Source: Linanthus parryae
Lineage: Eukaryota > Streptophyta > Magnoliopsida > Ericales > Polemoniaceae
Direction: 5' to 3'
DNA length: 64,000 nt
Assembly: GCA_023055425.1 (NCBI GenBank)
Contig: JALGPY010000009.1
Coordinates: forward strand, 55,924,616 to 55,988,615
In this document: piece by piece, positions 58,716-64,000 of the stretch
Numbering within the stretch: the stretch's first letter is position 1
Layout: the number at the start of each line of letters is the position of its first letter
Position numbers and translations under genes: made by a program
The notes under the pieces: model-generated
What the model was told of the DNA's origin: nothing
The model's input: the letters and a program-made list of their open reading frames with translations, nothing else
Database searches by the model: none

Positions 58716-59224
58716 TCCGAGGCATCGTATGCATCTCCTTCGACAATCCGTTATGTTGTTCTTAGTTTTTAGTTTCTATGTATTTCTACTATGATGTTGT
58801 ATTGCTGTTAAGGTGTTGTAGTTTTCTGTCCGATGATGTATGCTTTAGCTTTTAGGTTTCAAATCTTGTACTAATCTTTGTTGATGAATTGATGTTCTCC
58901 ACTTTCTGCTAAAAAGAAGTTGTGTTTTTATAAGTTCAAATTTCGTCTTCTGGGGTTTCAGTTATGAATTTGAAGTAGATGTTCGTACAGTGTTATAATT
59001 TTCGACATGGATCACTTTTTTTTTCCAGGGAAACATGGATCACTTAGTTATTGCTTTTCTGTTTTACTGTTCTCTGTTTGGATTTATGTAATTTTGGGTT
59101 AGATCACGTCAGTTACAAACATGGTTCTGTGATGTTGGGTTCTGAACGTAATATGTGTCAGTGTCTATAAGTTGGAGCAATATTCAACTTATAGGTGCCA
59201 GTGTTGAATACTGATATAACTATA
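58716..59224. other. Gene-free interior of the Mutator-like element
   Basis: T-rich DNA that could be intronic. Nothing coding is recognised. Confidence 0.35.
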
Positions 59225-59227
59225 TAA

Positions 59228-60356
59228 AAGCATCTTCCACAGTGCACCAAATCCTATATTTGATGTTAAAATTTGGTGTTTTCTGCCTCCCATAACAAAT
59301 CACCAAATAATCAAATCGCCAAAAAAATGGTGTTTTTTTTAGGACTCCCACAGTCGTCGACCAAAAAACACCAATCACCAAATCCTATATTTGGTGTAGC
59401 TTTTGTGAAATGGTGAAGTGCATCTCCCACAGTACCCCCAAATCTTATCATGTATCACCAAATTCTATTTTAACCATCAAATTTGATGGCGAAAAATAGG
59501 ATGTGGTGTAATCTACACTAAATTTTATTAAGTGTATGGGACATGTTTTTACATTACTTTTGGAGACATAATTTCATATTTTAAAAATGATTAGTGTTCA
59601 AAAATATTTTTGATGACTAATATAATTAATCTTGGTGATTCCCCTAAAAAAATAATATTTGTGATAGAAAATAAAATATAAACAAAAATGATGACAAGAG
59701 CAATGCATTAATAATAAATTCAGAAAAATGAAAATAGATCGCATTATTAGCATGAAATTAAAATACATAGTCGAACTAAGAAAATGAAGAAAGCAGAATG
59801 AAGAACAAAGTAACATAAGAATGGAATGAGCCATGTCTGCGTGACAATCTATACCGCATGCTGAGGTTACAAGGGATATCACTAATTCAACATTTATCAA
59901 ATTTCTAGGTCGACATCGAGACTTGATAACCAAGGAGCTCATAAGGAACTTATATGAAGAAGACTTCGTGCACACTTATGAGATAATCATGGTCAAATAG
60001 ATTAGACTGGCCAATTAAAATTTTTGAAGTGTTGTTTAATCATTTTGCAATTCTTGTAATATTATTTTGGTAATAAAATAAAAATTTATTTTAATAATTA
60101 GGGAATTCATAATTTGGTGATAAATTTGATGATTTGTTGTGGGAGGCCAAATATGTCATCCTCTAAATTTGATGAAATGGTGAAATAACTATCTGATGTA
60201 AAAATTGGTGAAAACTGTGGGAGACCAAAAGTACTATTTTTACACCAAAAATGGCAAAATCGGGTTTTTGAGGGTTAACTGTGGAAAACCAAACTATTTT
60301 TCTCCACCAAATATAAGATTTGGTGTAAAGTTTGATATCAACTGTGAAAAATGCTC
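59228..60356. mobile_element. PIF/Harbinger-like non-autonomous element (1.13 kb)
   Basis: The left end AAGCATCTTCCACAGTG and right end GAGCATTTTTCACAGTTG (reverse complement) are inverted repeats, flanked by TAA at 59225-59227 and 60357-60359. CTCCCACAGT and its complement ACTGTGGGAG recur inside (about 59417, 60140, 60215, 60280), always near CACCAAAT blocks, giving a subterminal repeat pattern. It has no transposase. Confidence 0.7.
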
Positions 60357-60812
60357 TAAGCATTGCAGTATTTGTCTGAATTTGTCAGAGTTTTTATTCA
60401 AACATTAGTTTCATTTTTTGGTACACAAAGGTAAGCAAAGGCCTTAACTAAGACTAGCTAAGGAGCTAGTAGCTGTGTGACAGACCAGAGAGTTACAAGC
60501 TATGTTTTTTCATCTCAATCCAATCTCCTTCGCAGTGTGTTCTTCGATCTGTTCCTTGACGATATTTGTTCTTGAACTTTTTTATAAATTCAATTCAAAC
60601 TATTTAATGTTACAGATAGTGGCTTTTGATTGTGTCCGAACAAATATACCTTCTGGATCTGTTATCAACGTAACGGTGTTAGTTTCCCAGTTTTAACATG
60701 ATAGACATATTGCAAATGAGAGATGCAATCAGGTAGTTTTAGAACGGGGGAATGCAATCAGGTAGTTTTGATATAATGGGAGTATACAATTAGCAATAAA
60801 GCCTATTTTTAA

Positions 60813-61483
60813 TGATCTCGTCGAGTAATCCAGGTTTTGTCCTTCACCAAGACATCGTGAGCACGAATTTGATTTCTGGCTGTTGCTTCAGAAGCAAGTT
60901 TCTTTAAGACCTTGACTTGGATTTAGATCCAGTGGCGGAGCCCGAATTTGAGTAAAGGGATGGAGGGAGGCACAAATTGAAAAAACGAAATTCACGTCCA
61001 AATGTCAAAAGTAAATTATATGACATAATAGATTTTTGTTTTACAAAACAAACTTGTATTTTCGTACAAACAAAGCTCATTCCATTGAATTCACTGTCAA
61101 TTGTTAAAGCATTCAATAAAAATCTTCGATTTTACAATTTATTGATTGATAGTTTGATATCAAGTACAGAGATTGATTGTTACTTTGCTTTTATATTTCT
61201 AATGCATGAGTAATATAACACTAAACTTATTTTGAAAAATAAAAATATATCAGCAATCTGTTTTGTGATACCTCGAATAAACTTGTCCAGTATATAAAGC
61301 ACCAAGAAACACTTCTCTAAAAAGGATCATCTGAAAATTCATGATTCTAATTTCTTGTGTAGTGTATTCCAACTTTTCAAGATGGAGCCTTTCAATATTC
61401 ACAATCATATGTACGCATAGAACTTTTAACAATCATGTATACGCATAACTATTCTTCCACTACAGCATAATGTTTGTAGTCAC
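60813..61483. other. Gene-free stretch with a hAT-like terminal motif
   Basis: CAGTGGCGGAGC at 60930-60941 is a typical end of hAT-related plant elements, and the reverse-strand motif at 14191-14202 is similar. No matching second end is located. The rest is AT-rich. Confidence 0.3.
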
Positions 61484-61945
61484 GTCACCTAAAACCTCTC
61501 GAAGGGGCATCTCTCCCGCTCTCAATTCTCGCTCTGGCGCTTTCGAGACCAAACCTCGCTCTAATGGCGCTCCAGAAAATAGAGAGCTCGTTTTCGTAGG
61601 CGAATTATTTTTTAAAGCCAATTTACCATTAGTTTAGACTATACTTGATGATTAACCTGAACTTATTATGTGTCAGTTTGATAATTCAACTATTTAAACA
61701 TTATTCTTTCTTATTGAAGTAACCTATTTGACAAATGAATACTGACAGCCCCTTTAATAAAAAATATACTCATGTGTAAAATCATATTATCATATGTAAA
61801 TATTAGTTTTATTCATAAAATTATAGTAAATAAATATTATATATAGACGCTCTCGTGACGCTCTCAAATGCAATCCTTCTGAAATTAAACGTTTTCCCGC
61901 TCCCGCTCCAGTTCGCGCTCCCGCTTCGCTCCCGCTCTAGGTGAC
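61484..61945. mobile_element. Candidate inverted-repeat element with GC-rich ends
   Basis: GTCACCTA at the left and TAGGTGAC at the right are inverted, each followed inward by CGCTCTC/CGCTCCCGCTC-type repeats that are GC-rich in an AT-rich region. No target duplication is clear, so the class is unknown. Confidence 0.35.
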
Positions 61946-62798
61946 TTAGGTCTGTAGTAACCCATCAAAAGCATAATAAACATACAAATATGAACCACAA
62001 TTCTAGTTTTTTGGGATATATGGAATAGAAAGGTATAATTACATTCATGTTCCAGAGAAAAATAACAAATATAATTAATTAATGAAGCGTAGCATATTCG
62101 TATATTTTTTCATAATCAAGAACACCAACAATTTCATAATCAAGTTCTTAAAGCAATAACAATTGGAGATTAAGGAGTAGGAATGGAGGATTGGAGGAAG
62201 ATGATTCACAATTGGAGATTAAAGGGGGATCATTGAGATTTGAGAAGAAGTATTCAGAGACTAGGGTTTACCTACAAACCGCTAGAGGATGAGAATTGAT
62301 CGCCGGATATGGACGGACGGAGCATCCAGCAGCTGGACCACCGAAGGGAGCGACGCGGAACGGGGGCGGACAGTGGACTGTGCTTTTGCGTTGTTCTTCG
62401 TCGTCGTCCGTTCAGTCTTCCACGATCAGATTTTTCATTCTCTTTCTTATGTGAGAAGGATACAAATTTAATAATTAAAATATAATAGAATCTAATTAAT
62501 AGCAGGTATTCTTGAAAATGAAATAGCAGGTCTTTTCGGTAAGTTTTTAAAAATTATAAGCATTTTCGTGTATATAAGCCATAGGGCCGCATTTCTAAAA
62601 AACAGAGGGCCAATTATTTTTGTCCAAACAAAGTTAAAAAAAAAAAAGAACTCAGGCCGAGGGTTCGGGGAGAGGAGGGGGGAGGAGAATCCTGTCTAAA
62701 TCTGATTCACTTATATCCATATACATATTCGGACCAAGAAAGGAAGATCCATATTCGATCCAGCCGGTTCTTAATCAGATTCGGATGAAATTCGGATA
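61946..62798. other. Gene-free stretch
   Basis: No coding feature. A GC-rich patch at about 62290-62400 and a purine-rich patch at about 62640-62690 are present, without recognisable motifs. Confidence 0.35.
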
Positions 62799-63243
62799 TG
62801 TTAGAACTGTAACTTGAATTGGAAAGTCAAAGGTTGAAAATTCTTGGGGCGGTGGATTATTATTGTAAGTAGGAAGTTGGCTTGGCTTGGTGGCCAAGCT
62901 ATTTCCTAAATATCAGGTGAACCACCGCCACACACACACACATGTTAGTATATAAAGAGCTGGTACTTGCTTTAGTAGAAACACACACAGAGAGTATTTA
63001 GAACGTGGATTGAGAGCTACTAGTCTTGTGTGTTCAGGTGGGTGTTTGGTTCTGGTTGGCCGCCGTGGCCGTTGTGGCCACGGCGTGCATTGTAATCGGG
63101 TTCTCTTCTCAATAAAATATCTGGTTCTGGCCGTGGATTAGCTAGCGGGTTCGTTATGAATTCGTTAGTGAACCACGTTAAATATTTGTTTCGTTCTTGT
63201 TTTGCTTTTGTCGTTCTTGCTCGAATACCCACATGTTATAACA
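62799..63243 (+). repeat. Copia-4 5' LTR (445 bp)
   Basis: Starts TGTTAGAACTG and ends CATGTTATAACA. It holds a CA microsatellite (about 62930-62943), a TATATAAAG TATA box near 62948 and AATAAAAT near 63112. The matching 3' LTR lies outside the window. The flank before it is GGATA. Confidence 0.8.
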
Positions 63244-63246
63244 AAC

Positions 63247-63342
63247 TGGTAACAGAGCTCTGAAACAGGAGTTCTGTTACAACAAACTGGTATCAGAGCC
63301 ATGTCAGGAGGAACACCAGTTTTAACAAACTGGTATCAGATC
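63247..63342 (+). other. Three primer-binding-site-like copies in tandem
   Basis: TGGTAACAGAGC (63247-63258), TGGTATCAGAGC (63288-63299) and TGGTATCAGATC (63331-63342) are spaced 41 and 43 bp apart. Each is preceded by a (T)AACAAAC tail like the end of the LTR. The middle copy is the perfect match to initiator methionine tRNA. Confidence 0.8.
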
Positions 63343-63471
63343 CGGGGCTCCAAGATCCTGGTGGAGTCAAGAGATAGGGTTTCCCGTTTTGGTGGAACTC
63401 AAATCTAGGGTTTCGCGATTCAGGTAGAGCGGGCTATCGGGAGGTTGGGTTTCGAGATTTTACCAAGAACG

Positions 63472-63729
63472 ATGTCTGGTTTGGCGATCAAGATCGATCT
63501 GTTCGTGAGAGAGAAGCAGGTACACCCACCATCTGAAGTCCCGTGGTGGGGGCTATCTAGGCTCCGTTCCGAGCAATCTGGCGCGCATCTGATTAGGCGT
63601 GCAAGGGATCTGGCAAATCCAGCACAAATTTGGTACTGGCGCGAATCTGGCGGTTCACGCGCATCTGGCGTTATGGCGATTGACGTTCAAGCGCAATCCG
63701 GCTCCCGGCGTGGAGCATCTGGCGTGTGA
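63472..63729 (+). pseudogene. Copia-4 gag N-terminus followed by unrelated repeats
   Basis: The ATG at 63472 gives MSGLAIKIDLFV, matching the copia gag start of Copia-1 (MSELMLKIDRFT). After about a dozen codons the text no longer looks like Gag. It becomes a low-complexity run of GCGCATCTGGCG-like units and ends at 63729. A replacement or expansion of the gag region is likely. Confidence 0.55.
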
Positions 63730-64000
63730 ATTGAGTCTGGTTCTGGCTCATGCGTTGTTGGAACTCGTTGGAGTTGGAGCAACGGCATGGAGCATCTCGC
63801 GCGTGAGATTTCTGGCACACGCATCTGATTTTAGTTCTGGCGCGCATTATGCACGATTTGTTCTGGCGTGCATCAGGTTTTGCAGCGTGTACCATGACAC
63901 GCACTGAGCTCGCATCTGGCGCGATCTGTTTCTGGCGAGCATCGGGCGCATCTGAGGCATACGGTGCGCATCGGGCATGACAATTTGAGCACTCGTCATC
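63560..64000 (+). repeat. Degenerate CATCTGGCG-type repeat field
   Basis: Variants of GCGCATCTGGCG (GCGCGCATCTG, GCGCGAATCTGGCG, GCGCATCTGGCG, GTGGAGCATCTGGCG, GCTCGCATCTGGCGCG) recur at irregular spacing of about 20-60 bp to the end of the window. The spacing is uneven, so it is not a clean tandem array. Confidence 0.6.

Larger units (their letters stand above)
57782..60803. mobile_element. Mutator-like element with long inverted repeats (3.0 kb, non-autonomous)
   Basis: The left end GGCTTAATTGCTAACTGCC and right end GGCTTTATTGCTAATTGTA (reverse complement) begin inverted repeats that stay similar for about 170 bp, including ATTATACCAAAACTACATG against ATTATATCAAAACTACCTG. TATTTTTAA flanks both ends (57773-57781 and 60804-60812), a perfect 9-bp target duplication, the Mutator signature. 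There is no transposase. A SINE, a solo LTR and a PIF-like element sit inside. The remaining interior may be captured host DNA. Confidence 0.88.
62799..64000 (+). mobile_element. Copia-4: 5' part of a copia element, cut by window end
   Basis: The LTR, primer site and gag start occur in the expected order. The gag start context, ACCAAGAACGATGTCTG, is nearly identical to that of Copia-1 (about 14834), so the two are related. The 3' part is not in the window. Confidence 0.8.

Noticed and set aside
62289..62471. Small gene in the GC-rich patch
   Set aside because: Sixty codons without a domain, promoter or support; the composition alone explains the open frame.

Overview
This window looks like nuclear DNA of a flowering plant, most likely a eudicot. 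The evidence is class III peroxidase genes with plant GT-AG introns, plant-type L1 LINEs with a zinc-knuckle ORF1, Ty1/copia and Ty3/gypsy elements primed at plant-type sites, Stowaway, PIF-like and Mutator-like elements, a tRNA-derived SINE and several solo LTRs. The species cannot be fixed from the sequence. Only four cellular genes are well supported: a one-domain ubiquitin-like protein (5725-6009, +), a three-domain ubiquitin-like protein (12260-13030, -), and two tandem secreted class III peroxidases, PRX-A (38841-40199, +) and PRX-B (49974-51293, +). Most of the rest is mobile DNA.

Layout. 1-4962: decayed LINE-1 (+), its 5' end outside the window. 5608-6009: ubiquitin-like gene with TATA box. 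About 6480-10960: decayed LINE-2 (+) with a 5'-truncated antisense LINE fragment (9698-10293) inside it. 11276-11880: possible solo LTR. 12260-13030: ubiquitin-like gene. 13290-13547: Stowaway MITE. 14338-19036: copia element Copia-1 with a second copy of that MITE in its pol. 19040-31389: a 12.3-kb Ogre/Tat-type gypsy element inserted at the very end of Copia-1; it carries dual RNase H domains, a 46-bp tandem array and an antisense spliced gene. 31655-33697: candidate retroposon and a Mutator-like MITE. 34092-37356: Copia-2 (-), which has gag and protease but no integrase or reverse transcriptase.

37362-51404 is the peroxidase region. PRX-A and PRX-B share upstream sequence as well as coding sequence. 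Between them lie a degenerate roughly 100-bp satellite split by Copia-3 (40633-45377), a solo LTR (47190-47655) and duplicated promoter-like segments. A third copy of the peroxidase upstream sequence lies at 14180-14337 plus 31397-31625, torn apart by the 17-kb Copia-1/gypsy stack. 51421-57475: PIF-like element holding a nearly complete LINE-3 (51558-57152, -). 57782-60803: a 3-kb Mutator-like element with a 9-bp target duplication, itself hit by a SINE, a solo LTR of the Copia-2 family and a PIF-like element. 62799-64000: 5' LTR, three primer-binding-site-like copies and the start of gag of another copia element that runs off the window.

The two peroxidases probably act in the apoplast on phenolics with hydrogen peroxide. 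The ubiquitin-like proteins lack a C-terminal Gly-Gly and probably serve as binding modules. The most unusual items are the antisense three-exon gene in the gypsy element, the precise loss of intron 3 in PRX-B, the triple primer binding site at 63247-63342, and the nested insertion histories that can be read from target-site duplications.
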